Position numbers and translations under genes: made by a program. From Micromonospora citrea (GTDB lineage: Bacteria; Actinomycetota; Actinomycetes; Mycobacteriales; Micromonosporaceae), in the NCBI RefSeq assembly GCF_900090315.1, contig NZ_FMHZ01000002.1, forward strand, positions 2,954,501-3,018,500: a stretch of DNA of 64,000 nt, given 5' to 3'. Each line of letters starts with the position of its first letter. Within the stretch, counting starts at the first letter, position 1. This document shows positions 53,884 to 61,242 of this stretch, piece by piece. The notes below the pieces were generated by a model that was given only the letters and a program-made list of their open reading frames with translations, was not told where the DNA came from and did no database searches.

Positions 53884-54473
53884 ACTTGGTCATCGCCACG
53901 GATGCGGGCGTGCAGGTGCATGTCGTGCCGTCCGTCGGAGTGGATGGCGTCGCTGCGTTTGGTGCCCTCGAGTAGAAACCCGGCTTTGACAGCGACGCGG
54001 CAGGAGGCATGGTTGCGGGTTGAGTGATCCAGATGCAGACGATGGAAACCAGCCTCGCCGAGCGCCCAGACGCTCAGGCCCATCAGCGCCCGGGAGGCCA
54101 CGCCTGCTCCACGAGCAGCCGGGAGCACCCAATATGCGCACCCTGCGACACCGTCATCGAGACTCATGCTGCCCATGGCGATGCGCCCCAGCACCTCACC
54201 GCCGCCGCGCGTCACCGCCCAACTCGCGCCCGTCTCCTGCTCCCAGGCCTGGCGATACTGCTGGAACCACTCACGGACCTGGTCCTCAGATGCGGGTTGG
54301 CGAGTGTGCCAGTGCTGGATCTCGGGGTCCCGGTACGCAGCGAGAAAGACCGGCGCATCGGAAGGTTCCCAAGGTCGCAAGAGGAGGCCACCCTGCGCGG
54401 AAAGCATCGGTTGCGGATCTGCGGCGAGGGTGCCGGCGGGAATAGCAGGTGGCGTCGAAAGGGAGGACCGCAC
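53856..54473 (-). CDS. GNAT family N-acetyltransferase, C-terminus encoded by att sequence
   Basis: 205 residues from GTG 54473. GLLLRPWEPSDAPVFLAAYR opens the GNAT fold; the acetyl-CoA site is YWVLPAARGAGVASRALMGL; RLHLDHSTRNHASCRVAVKA follows, as in RimJ-type enzymes. The last residues (VVRFRQAAR) are read from the tRNA-Thr 3'-end copy, so integration replaced the original C-terminus. It is the passenger of module 2. Activity is plausible because the fold core is complete. Confidence 0.8.
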   Translation of the reverse strand: MRSSLSTPPAIPAGTLAADPQPMLSAQGGLLLRPWEPSDAPVFLAAYRDPEIQHWHTRQPASEDQVREWFQQYRQAWEQETGASWAVTRGGGEVLGRIAMGSMSLDDGVAGCAYWVLPAARGAGVASRALMGLSVWALGEAGFHRLHLDHSTRNHASCRVAVKAGFLLEGTKRSDAIHSDGRHDMHLHARIRGDDQVVRFRQAAR

Positions 54474-54515
54474 CCGCCTATGCTCTCCTGGCGACGATGA
54501 CCCGCGTCAAGTTCC

Positions 54516-54531
54516 CAGGCGTAGACCGTCC
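54516..54531. repeat. 16-bp junction repeat, copy 1
   Basis: CAGGCGTAGACCGTCC, identical to 55578-55593. Both copies sit at the left edge of an integrase or replication relic, upstream of a minus-strand passenger gene. Confidence 0.75.
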
Positions 54532-54540
54532 CGCATCCCC

Positions 54541-54845
54541 TTACGGGCGTCTGCCAAGGCGGCCATCACCCGGGGTGACTGGATCGACCCGGCTCGGACT
54601 CGGGTGACGGTGGGCGCCTGGGCGTCGCAGTGGATGGCGGCTCAGGTGCAGCTCAAGCCGTCGACGCGCGCCCCTCCGCGTCGATGACGCTGAACGTGCA
54701 CGCGGGGCTGTTCGGTGACGACCTGGACGCGGTCGCCAACCGGCTGGACGAGGCGGTCGCTGCACGGGATGCGGACCATTTGCGGACTGGCACCGTCAGC
54801 GGCGACGTGATCGACCTCGGGAAACGGCGGAGGCCAGGTCGTTGA
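54541..54845 (+). pseudogene. Internally deleted tyrosine integrase, module 2
   Basis: One frame encodes the N-terminal part (AAITRGDWIDPARTRVTVGA, WASQWMAAQVQLKPSTRA). Near 54675 this jumps to the C-terminal end in another frame (SASMTLNVHAGLFGDDLDAV, then ANRLDEAVAARDADHLRTGT). About 250 central residues including the catalytic domain core are missing, and the active-site Tyr is His. Confidence 0.85.
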
Positions 54846-54869
54846 CCTGGGCTTCTTCACCGAGCCGCC
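54833..54869. repeat. Hairpin plus truncated att relic 3
   Basis: GCCAGGTC-GTT-GACCTGGGC and CTTCTTCACCGAGCCGCC as in the other modules, but the tRNA match ends after GAGCCGCC. Confidence 0.7.
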
Positions 54870-54929
54870 CCCGCTGTCCGTCGATCTCTTGCGGACTGGA
54901 TGCGGACCGCTCGCCGGGCGCAGCGTCAG

Positions 54930-55520
54930 CTAGGGAATTGTCGATGTGCGGCCGTCATCAGGCCGGCTGTCCGGACGCGACCGGTAGAAGTCGTTGGCGG
55001 ACGGCAGGGCGAGCAGGACCATGGCGACCAGCAGCGCTGGGGAAGCCACAAACCCGGAGAACGTGGCGACGGGCTCAAGCCATGCGGGCATCAGCTGACC
55101 GGCGACCGCATGGACCGTATCCCACTCGGTCCTGTCCGGGGATTCGCCGCCGGGGGCCGGGAGGAGGGACAGCGCCAACGCGCAGCCGGCCACCGCCAGC
55201 GTCAGACCGCCGATAATCCAGGTGACGATCCGGGTCCAGTTTTGGCCGGCGGGATTGACCAGCGCCAGCACCAGGAGGGCGAGGGCGGTCAGCATCACGA
55301 CAAGGGCGACGCCCATGAGGAACACCAGTGGCAATGCCCCGAACCCGTCGGGCGTGCCCACTGCCTCATGCGCGCTCAGGTACGCGTTCTGCTCGACCGC
55401 CTCCACCGCCACCTGGGCCAGCCGGGCCAGGCCGCTAAGCGCCAGCAGCAGGCTGGACACGACGACGACGGCAGGCGTCCGTCGCCGGGTCACCTGACTC
55501 GCGAAATTCCCCGTATTCAT
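54930..55520 (-). CDS. Hypothetical four-helix membrane protein
   Basis: 196 residues from ATG 55520. There are four hydrophobic segments (about 17-36, 65-88, 98-120, 150-172) and hydrophilic ends. No family is recognised. No ribosome binding site is evident, so leaderless translation or a different start is possible. It is the passenger of module 3, between att relic 3 and a replication/integration relic. Confidence 0.65.
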   Translation of the reverse strand: MNTGNFASQVTRRRTPAVVVVSSLLLALSGLARLAQVAVEAVEQNAYLSAHEAVGTPDGFGALPLVFLMGVALVVMLTALALLVLALVNPAGQNWTRIVTWIIGGLTLAVAGCALALSLLPAPGGESPDRTEWDTVHAVAGQLMPAWLEPVATFSGFVASPALLVAMVLLALPSANDFYRSRPDSRPDDGRTSTIP

Positions 55521-55577
55521 CAGGACGGATGCTAATGCCCTGTCCGCCGTCCCGGTGAAGCGAATCTCCTCGTCGGG

Positions 55578-55593
55578 CAGGCGTAGACCGTCC
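55578..55593. repeat. 16-bp junction repeat, copy 2
   Basis: Identical to 54516-54531. It marks where module 3's relic segment begins. Confidence 0.75.
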
Positions 55594-55649
55594 AGCCTCC
55601 CCGGACGGGGACAAGGTGGAGCGCCCTACCGGACGACGACCGGGCCGGC

Positions 55650-56735
55650 GCGGCCCGCTTGCGGGCCGCCTTGATGTTCCTCACCCTCACCCTCGGCTCC
55701 TACGGCCGTGTCCACACCGACGGCACCTCCGTCAACCCCGACGCCTACAACTACCGACGCGCCGCCTCGACGCCGTCCACTTCCCCCGGCTACTCGACCG
55801 GTTCTGGCAGAACCTGCGCCGCGCGGTCGGCTGGAACATCCAATACGCCGGAGCCGTCGAGCCGCAACGCCGCCTCGCCCCACACGCGCACTTCGCCATC
55901 CGGGGCACCATCCCCCGCGCGCTGGTGCGGCAGGTAGCCGCCGCCACCTACCACCAGGTGTGGTGGCCCTCGGTCGACGTGCGCGTCTACGAACCAGGGC
56001 GAGCGCCGCAATGGAACGCCGACGCGGGCGGCTACACCGACCCGGACAGCGGCGACCTGCTGCCGACGTGGGATGACGCCCTGAACCAGGTCGACGTCGA
56101 CCCCGACGCCGAACCCGACGCCGAACCCGTGCACGTCGTCCGCTTCGGTGCCCAGGTCGACGCCAAGGGCGTCCTCGCTGGCACCAAAGACGCCGACCGC
56201 TGCGTCGGCTACATCACCAGTTACCTGACCAAGCAAGCCGCCGACTGCCACGACGCGACCACCGGCCGGCAGCGGGCACACCTGGAACGGCTCTGGCAGG
56301 AGCTTCGGCACACGCCGTGTTCGGAGCGGTGCGCGAACTGGCTGCTCTACGGCGTCCAACCGAAGAAGGCCCGACCCGGGTTGAAGCCGGGGAACTGCAA
56401 GAACAAGGTGCACAAGCGGGAAACCCTCGGCATCGGCGGCCGACGCGTCCTCATCTCCCGACAATGGTCCGGCAAGACCCTCGCCGACCACCGCGCCGAC
56501 CGGAAGGAATGGGTCAAGGCGCTCCTCGTTGTCACCACCGACGCCGATACCGCCCCGGCCGGCAGCGCACAACGGCACGCGTGGGAACTCGCCCGACCAA
56601 CCGACCCTGACGTGCCGCCCTGGGCCACCGGGTCCTACGCGCCATCTCCGAACGCATCCAATGGCGCGCACAACTCGACGCCGCCAGACGCGATCAGGCA
56701 CGGCCCAGTGTTCGGCAACTGCGACCGAGGAGGGA
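55650..56735 (+). pseudogene. pSAM2-type (RepSA-like) replication initiator, frameshifted
   Basis: Segments ALMFLTLTLGSYGRVHTDGT, AVHFPRLLDRFWQNLRRAVG, QRRLAPHAHFAIRGTIPRAL (with the HxH motif of rolling-circle initiators) and YITSYLTKQAADCHD are characteristic of replication initiators of actinomycete integrative and conjugative elements. The N-terminal third is missing. A one-base deletion near 55765 and another near 56625 shift the frame twice. The large middle ORF remains open but is not a complete protein. Confidence 0.85.
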
Positions 56736-56814
56736 GCTACATGAAGGCCCGGACCATCGAACCGCCGTGGACGGCTGAGGGCGCATCGGCGCTCCTCGCT
56801 GCGAGTGGCACGGC

Positions 56815-57009
56815 TGGATCTGCTGCGGCGTCGATGACGCTGGACGTGTACGCGGATCTGTTCGGTGACGACCTGGACGCGGTCGCCAACCGGCTGGATG
56901 AGGCGGCCGCTGCGCGGGATGCGGACCATTTGCGGACTGGCACCGTCAGCGGCGGCGTGGCCGACCTCGGGAAACGGCGACGCCCGGTCGTTGACCTGGG
57001 CTTCTTCAC
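56815..57009 (+). pseudogene. Tyrosine integrase C-terminal relic, module 3
   Basis: Reads AASMTLDVYADLFGDDLDAV, then ANRLDEAAAARDADHLRTGT. Here the catalytic Tyr is kept (DVY), but everything N-terminal is gone and the relic is fused in frame to a short segment starting MKARTIEPPWTAEG after the replication gene, so excisionase and most of the integrase were deleted. Confidence 0.85.
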
Positions 57010-57010
57010 C

Positions 57011-57054
57011 GAGCCGCCTGACGGAATCGAACCGTCGACCTACGCATTACGAGT
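57011..57054. repeat. att relic 4: exact 44-bp copy of the tRNA-Thr 3' half
   Basis: Identical to 61028-61071, from the discriminator flank to the anticodon loop. It is preceded by the same GTTGACCTGGGCTTCTTCAC context as relics 2 and 3. It and the tRNA gene bound module 4. Confidence 0.95.
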
Positions 57055-57250
57055 CGGCTGCCTTCGACATGCCCAGCGGCAGGGAGGAAGAGGAGGATCC
57101 AGCAAACAGAGCAGAGGTTACGGCCGACGCCCTCGACCGGGAGTTGACGGTGCTGGAGCTGCTTGCCCCCCCGCGAGGTCTATGTCGCTGCGGCACGCTA
57201 CGCAACAGCGGCACTGACCGGGACACCTCGTCTCTACGCGGACGAACTAA

Positions 57251-58275
57251 GGCGTGTTTCATAAGCGGGTCAGAGCCACTCGCAGATGATGGTGATGGTC
57301 AGGACGGCCTGGAACCGGACGGCCAACTTGTCGTAGCGGGTGGCCACGCCGCGGTGGCGCTTGAGTCGGGCGATGCCGTTCTCGACTGCGTGTCGCATCC
57401 GGTAGAGGTCTCGGTCGAACTTCGGCGGGCGTCCGCCGCGGCTGCCCTTGGCCTTGCGGTGAGCGTCCTGGTCGGTCTTGCTCGGAATGCAGGTCTTGAT
57501 CCCACGCCTTCGCAGGTAGGCGCGGTTACCGCAGCTGGTGTAGGCCTTGTCCGCCAGGACCAGGTCGGGGCAGGTGCGGGGCCGGCCCACCCCGAGACGG
57601 GTCACCCTGATACGGCGCAGGACCGGGATGAACTGCGGGCTGTCACCACGGTGCCCGGCAGTCACCACCATCGACAGGACCTTCTGCCCCTGCTCACAGG
57701 CCAGATGCGTCTTGGTGGTCAGACCGCCGCGAGATCGTCCGAGGGCGTGATCGGCGGGTTCGTCGTGCACGCCGCCGGGCGGCTCTTTCTGCAGGTGGCC
57801 GTCTCTGCGGGCGCCGGCGGCGTGTTGGTGGGCGCGGCTGGTCATCGAGTCCACGCTGATCGTCCAGCCGATCCGGCCTTGCGCATCTGCGGTGGCCTGT
57901 GACGCGGCCAGGATCTTGTCCCAGGTGCCGTCGCGCTGCCAGCGACGGAACAGGCCATAGAGCGTCTGCCAGGGTCCGTACTCGGCCGGGACGTCACGCC
58001 AGGGCGACCCGATCCGGATCCGCCACCTGATCCCGTCGAGGAGCTGCCGTTCTTTCGGCGGCCGACCCTTCGCCGACGCGGCAGGCAGCAGTACGGCGAG
58101 CCGCTGCCACTGGGCGTCGGTGAGGTCATGCCGCCTCGTCACCGCTACGCTGGCCACGAGGTCTCCGGTATGAAGTTCTTGCTTGGTCGCAGAACCAGAT
58201 ACCGGAGACCTCTTCAGTTGTCGATCACCGCCACGCCGTGACCCTCACCGGCCACCACGACTTCTGAAACACGCC
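57251..58275 (-). mobile_element. IS5-family insertion sequence, 1025 bp
   Basis: Terminal inverted repeats GGCGTGTTTCATAAG (left) and, read inward, GGCGTGTTTCAGAAG (right). Flanks CTAA and TTAA fit a YTAR target duplication with one base change. It contains one intact transposase gene and a subterminal 14-bp inverted repeat (58158-58171 with 58199-58212). Confidence 0.9.
57270..58157 (-). CDS. IS5 family transposase
   Basis: 295 residues from GTG 58157. The N-terminal DUF4096-like domain (DLTDAQWQRLAVLLP; WRIRIGSPWRDVPAEYGPWQ) precedes a DDE nuclease: D in TISVDSMTSRAHQHAAGARR, D in LVLADKAYTS, E in HAVENGIARLKRHRG. There are no frameshifts, so it is probably active or recently so. Its upstream sequence contains a 14-bp hairpin that may limit expression. 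Confidence 0.94.
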   Translation of the reverse strand: MASVAVTRRHDLTDAQWQRLAVLLPAASAKGRPPKERQLLDGIRWRIRIGSPWRDVPAEYGPWQTLYGLFRRWQRDGTWDKILAASQATADAQGRIGWTISVDSMTSRAHQHAAGARRDGHLQKEPPGGVHDEPADHALGRSRGGLTTKTHLACEQGQKVLSMVVTAGHRGDSPQFIPVLRRIRVTRLGVGRPRTCPDLVLADKAYTSCGNRAYLRRRGIKTCIPSKTDQDAHRKAKGSRGGRPPKFDRDLYRMRHAVENGIARLKRHRGVATRYDKLAVRFQAVLTITIICEWL

Positions 58276-58503
58276 TTAATAGCATCCATCCGCCTTGATC
58301 TTGGCGTCGATGAGATATCCCAACTGGCCGGCGTTGAACTCCCGGGACCTCCCAGGCCGTAGGAGCCGTCCCGACGCTCCTACGGAGGAGCAACCCGGCG
58401 ACTCCTTGACCCCCAGGCAACGATCAAGCTACGCGGACCTGCCCCTTCTCCCGTCGTACCCTGGACTCTCAGTCCGTCATCGTCCACCGGTGTGCGCGCC
58501 GGT

Positions 58504-58538
58504 CCGCCCCGGTCGTCACTCAGTTAGTCACCCACCCA
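58504..58538. repeat. 35-bp direct repeat, copy A
   Basis: CCGCCCCGGTCGTCACTCAG and TTAGTCACCCACCCA. Differs from copy B (58841-58875) at two positions; looser similarity extends about 25 bases upstream. Confidence 0.85.
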
Positions 58539-58550
58539 CGCGAGGTCGAG

Positions 58551-58760
58551 ATGGCTCGTCGTCCTTCCGGGGTCATGTCCTCGCCGTCGTGCCCCGGCAT
58601 CGTGATCCTCCACGAGAACATGTCGACGGAGTGCGGCCGGGCCGACTGCCCCGGAGCGGAACGCGGCGGCCAACGTGCGCGCTTGCGGCATCACCGGCTG
58701 CGGGCGGCGCCCGTCCGGTCCGGGGTGGAGCGAGCAGACGCCTTCGGTGTGAAAGAATGA
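58551..58760 (+). CDS. Doubtful small ORF
   Basis: 69 codons starting MARRPSGVMSSPSCPG, with CGRADCPG and an Arg-rich end. GAGGTCGAG precedes ATG. It lies between two direct repeats. No family recognised; base composition does not distinguish it from chance. Confidence 0.25.
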   Translation: MARRPSGVMSSPSCPGIVILHENMSTECGRADCPGAERGGQRARLRHHRLRAAPVRSGVERADAFGVKE

Positions 58761-58840
58761 TCAACCGCCGATGAGCTGCGCAAGTAGCCGGAATGAGCTG
58801 CCGGAACAGTCCACCATCGTCCGTGGGCGTCCGGCGTCGG

Positions 58841-58875
58841 CCGCCCCGGTTGTCACTCAGTTCGTCACCCACCCA
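58841..58875. repeat. 35-bp direct repeat, copy B
   Basis: CCGCCCCGGTTGTCACTCAG and TTCGTCACCCACCCA, 337 bases from copy A. Confidence 0.85.
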
Positions 58876-59080
58876 GCGTCGTTGACTCCCCTAGCGGGTC
58901 CTGGGCACGCCCAGAGCCTGACTCCACTGGCCATGGTGTCGCCATGATCCTTCGCCACATCACGATTGACTGTGCCGATCCCTACAGGCTAGCCCGACGG
59001 CACCGGCTCGCTCGCGCCGCGGGCCGTGCAGGGTCCCGTCACGGCACGGCCGGCGAAATGCGACCGGATCCGCTTGCGCA

Positions 59081-59105
59081 GATAGGTCTGTAATGCAAAC
59101 CTATC
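59081..59105. promoter_or_regulatory. 25-bp dyad (probable operator) at the start of a membrane-protein operon
   Basis: GATAGGT and ACCTATC arms with further internal matches (GATAGGTCTGTAATGCAAAC then CTATC), ending 3 bases before ATG 59109. AT-rich relative to its surroundings. The last gene of the operon encodes a winged-helix regulator that could bind it. Confidence 0.65.
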
Positions 59106-59108
59106 TTC

Positions 59109-59840
59109 ATGACACATGAATCTGCCCCCCAGGCGGACAACCCTCGCGAGCTGCTGGCGGCCGTGCGTGACCTGACGCGCAGGGTCCGTGTCGCCCAGCG
59201 CGGCACCTGGTTCCCACTGCTGGTCTTCGCGACGATCACACTGGTCGCGATACCCGTCTACCGGTACGCCCCCTACCTCGACCTCTTCGACACCTGCCGC
59301 TCCCGCCCGGGCCACACGGTCTGCATGGCGCCCAACCCGACGGAGCTCGTGTACTGGACGGTCGCGCTGGTGCTCGCCTACGCGGCGATCGCAGGCTTCT
59401 ACGTCAGGCAGTCCCGACGGCGCGGCGTGGGCACCCCCATCCGCCCCTACGTCGTCGTCGGTGTCGCGCTGGCCGTCCTGATGGCGGCCGTGTCGATCTG
59501 GTTGACGTTCCACCCGCTCATTCCCGTCCCCGCCGACCCCTTCTCCACCGACCCGGTCGAGATCGAGGTCGGGCCGACCGCGTGGCTCGTCAACGGGCTG
59601 GCCTCTCCCTTGGCGGTGATCGGGTTGGCGCTGCTGGTGCTCGCGTGGGTCGAACGCCACTGGGCGCTGCTGGCGTACAGCCTCGCCTACCTGGCGATCG
59701 TCGTGATCATGGGCAACCAGGTCATCCACTCGACCTCGCGGTGGTTCTTCCTGCCGTACCTGCTCGTCCCGGCGGCGGTGCTGCTGCTGGGCGCCGCCGT
59801 CTTCGCCCTGTTCCGGCCGACCGCCGAGGTTCAGGCGTGA
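59109..59840 (+). CDS. Six-helix membrane protein encoded with a regulator
   Basis: 243 residues. Hydrophobic helices lie at about 32-52, 80-98, 112-134, 155-175, 185-203 and 210-232; two Cys (DTCRSRPGHTVCMAPN) lie in the first outer loop. It resembles uncharacterised actinobacterial membrane proteins paired with ArsR/MarR-like regulators. ATG 59109 starts almost directly after a 25-bp dyad, so the mRNA is probably leaderless. It overlaps the regulator gene by one base. Confidence 0.8.
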   Translation: MTHESAPQADNPRELLAAVRDLTRRVRVAQRGTWFPLLVFATITLVAIPVYRYAPYLDLFDTCRSRPGHTVCMAPNPTELVYWTVALVLAYAAIAGFYVRQSRRRGVGTPIRPYVVVGVALAVLMAAVSIWLTFHPLIPVPADPFSTDPVEIEVGPTAWLVNGLASPLAVIGLALLVLAWVERHWALLAYSLAYLAIVVIMGNQVIHSTSRWFFLPYLLVPAAVLLLGAAVFALFRPTAEVQA

Positions 59841-60172
59841 TGACCGATCACCCCGCCAACGGCCTCGACGACGTGGTCCACCAGCGCGTCCGGCTCGGCA
59901 TCCTGGCCATCGCGCACCAGGCCCGCCAGGTCGAGTTCGGCTTCCTACGTACCACGCTACAGCTGACCGCCGGCAACCTCGGACAGCACTTGACCGTCCT
60001 GGAGAAGGCCGAGCTGATCCAGATCGAGAAGGGCTACGAGGGCAAGCGCCCGCGTACCTGGGTCACCCTCACCGCCGCCGGGCAGACCGCCCTGCGCGAC
60101 GAGATCGCCCACCTCAAGCAGCTCATCCAGCAGGTCGAACAGGCGGAGACGACGCCGCCCGCCGACCGGTGA
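59840..60172 (+). CDS. Winged-helix transcriptional regulator (MarR/ArsR-like, HTH_27 type)
   Basis: 110 residues from ATG 59840 (GTG 59837 possible). LDDVVHQRVRLGILAIAHQA, the recognition helix LTAGNLGQHLTVLEKAELIQ and wing KGYEGKRPRTWVTLTAAGQT fit the small PF13601-type family. The stop-start overlap TGATG links it to the membrane gene, so it probably represses its own operon through the upstream dyad. It is a passenger of module 4. Confidence 0.88.
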   Translation: MTDHPANGLDDVVHQRVRLGILAIAHQARQVEFGFLRTTLQLTAGNLGQHLTVLEKAELIQIEKGYEGKRPRTWVTLTAAGQTALRDEIAHLKQLIQQVEQAETTPPADR

Positions 60173-60599
60173 CCAGCGGGCAGCCGACGTGCGTCGCGTC
60201 AAGCGGACCTTGACGCACGTACGGACGCTTCCGGAACAACCTAAGTCGGCTCTCGTGTCACGGACCGCGCCCTCGGCGGACACCGCCACAGTGGCGCAGT
60301 TGACCCAACCTCGCCCGGCACGGACCCGGCTCCCGGGGTCGGAGCTGGCCACCGGCGGCCACTTTCCCCCTCGCAGGTGAGCGGTTGACCTGACCCTGAG
60401 CGGCTGTGGAGCCGGCTCCTGGACGACCGGCATGCCGCACGCGGCCACCGCCCCCATGCTTGGAGCTTGCCGCGCGAACCCGGCGCGCCCGTCCCTGCGC
60501 CGCGCTGCTCAGGCGCGGCGCAGCCGGCTGCCGGCGACGAACCTCCACCACTCTCCCCGCTATCACGTCTGCGGCGGCCCCGGGCTTCCCGCTCTCCGC
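60173..60599. other. Non-coding or decayed interval before the last integrase relic
   Basis: About 430 bases with no supported gene. Short open frames on both strands overlap and show no recognisable motif. It probably replaces the missing N-terminal part of the integrase relic that follows. Confidence 0.55.
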
Positions 60600-60931
60600 G
60601 CCAGCTGCCGGAACGGTTCGATGCCGACAACTGGGCCGATCCGGGTCTGGTCTTTGCCACGACCGTCGGTACCCCGATCCACCCGCGCAATGACTACCGC
60701 TCATTCCGGGAGATCATCCGGCAGGCTGGCCTTCGGCAGGTTCGTCTTCACGACCTTCGACACACGGCAGCCAGCGTTCTTCTTGCCCAGGGGGTGCCCG
60801 CCCGCGTGGTTATGGAAATCCTCGGCCACTCGCAGATCAGCGTCACCCTCAACATCTACGCGCACGTGGCCCCGGAGATCGCGCGGGAAGCCGCGTCACG
60901 GCTAGAGGGGGCGCTCTGGTCGGGTGAGTAA
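60600..60931 (+). pseudogene. Tyrosine integrase catalytic-domain relic, module 4
   Basis: Reads RFDADNWADPGLVFATTVGT, then LRQVRLHDLRHTAASVLLAQ (HxxR), VVMEILGHSQISVTLNIYAH (second His and catalytic Tyr) and a helical end. The first catalytic Arg and the N-terminal two thirds are absent. The sequence differs clearly from the other three relics, so it derives from a different integrase. It ends 45 bases before the tRNA terminator. Confidence 0.85.
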
Positions 60932-60975
60932 CGTTTGGCTGCTCGCTTGGCTGCTCGGCCTCGCGACGACAAGCA

Positions 60976-61022
60976 AAAGGCCCAGGTCATGATCGGCGAT
61001 CAAGCCGGTGACCTGGGCCTTT
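60976..61022 (-). terminator. Terminator of tRNA-Thr
   Basis: A 14-bp perfect stem (60976-60989 with 61009-61022) followed on the minus strand by TTTTGC; it starts 6 bases past the tRNA 3' end. Its CCCAGGTC core recurs in the att relics. Confidence 0.88.
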
Positions 61023-61028
61023 CTGTGG

Positions 61029-61102
61029 AGCCGCCTGACGGAATCGAACCGTCGACCTACGCATTACGAGTGCGTCGCTCTAGCCGACTGAGCTAAGGCG
61101 GC
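61029..61102 (-). tRNA. tRNA-Thr (anticodon CGU)
   Basis: 74 bases. Acceptor stem GCCGCCT/AGGCGGC (7 bp), D arm with AGCTCAGTCGGCTAGAGC, anticodon stem ACGCA/TGCGT around loop CTCGTAA (anticodon CGT at 61068-61066), T arm with GGTTCGATTCC; discriminator T. No CCA encoded. It is the integration target of the upstream islands. A TACACT -10-like element lies about 10 bases upstream (61117-61112). Confidence 0.97.
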
Positions 61103-61242
61103 AACGATCGTCAAGTGTACGGCACGCCCCGCCGCCGGCCGAATCGGATACCCCTCCCGCGCCCACCGATCCGGACACCCGGGCCCGAACCGTGCGCCCG
61201 GCCGGACTGCGGTCGCAGCGAGCCCGGACTACGCTGCGGCGG

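Larger units (their letters stand above)
57069..58362 (+). pseudogene. Small HTH-like gene interrupted by an IS5 element and a C-tract frameshift
   Basis: 5' part 57069-57250: MPSGREEEEDPANRAEVTAD, then ALDRELTVLELLAP. After a seven-C run (57167-57172 region) the frame shifts, and the continuation reads REVYVAAARYATAALTGTPR, LYADEL. 3' part 58276-58362: IASIRLDLGVDEISQLAGVE ends at TAG 58360. Joining the parts without the IS and one 4-bp target copy gives ...ADEL-IASIRLDLG..., with an HTH-like end. A short hairpin (58357-58385) follows. Confidence 0.7.
58363..59108. other. Mostly non-coding interval in module 4
   Basis: Holds the hairpin after the interrupted gene, a pair of 35-bp direct repeats (58504-58538 and 58841-58875), one weak small ORF between them (58551-58760), and a dyad just before the next gene. 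Nothing else is supported. Confidence 0.55.
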
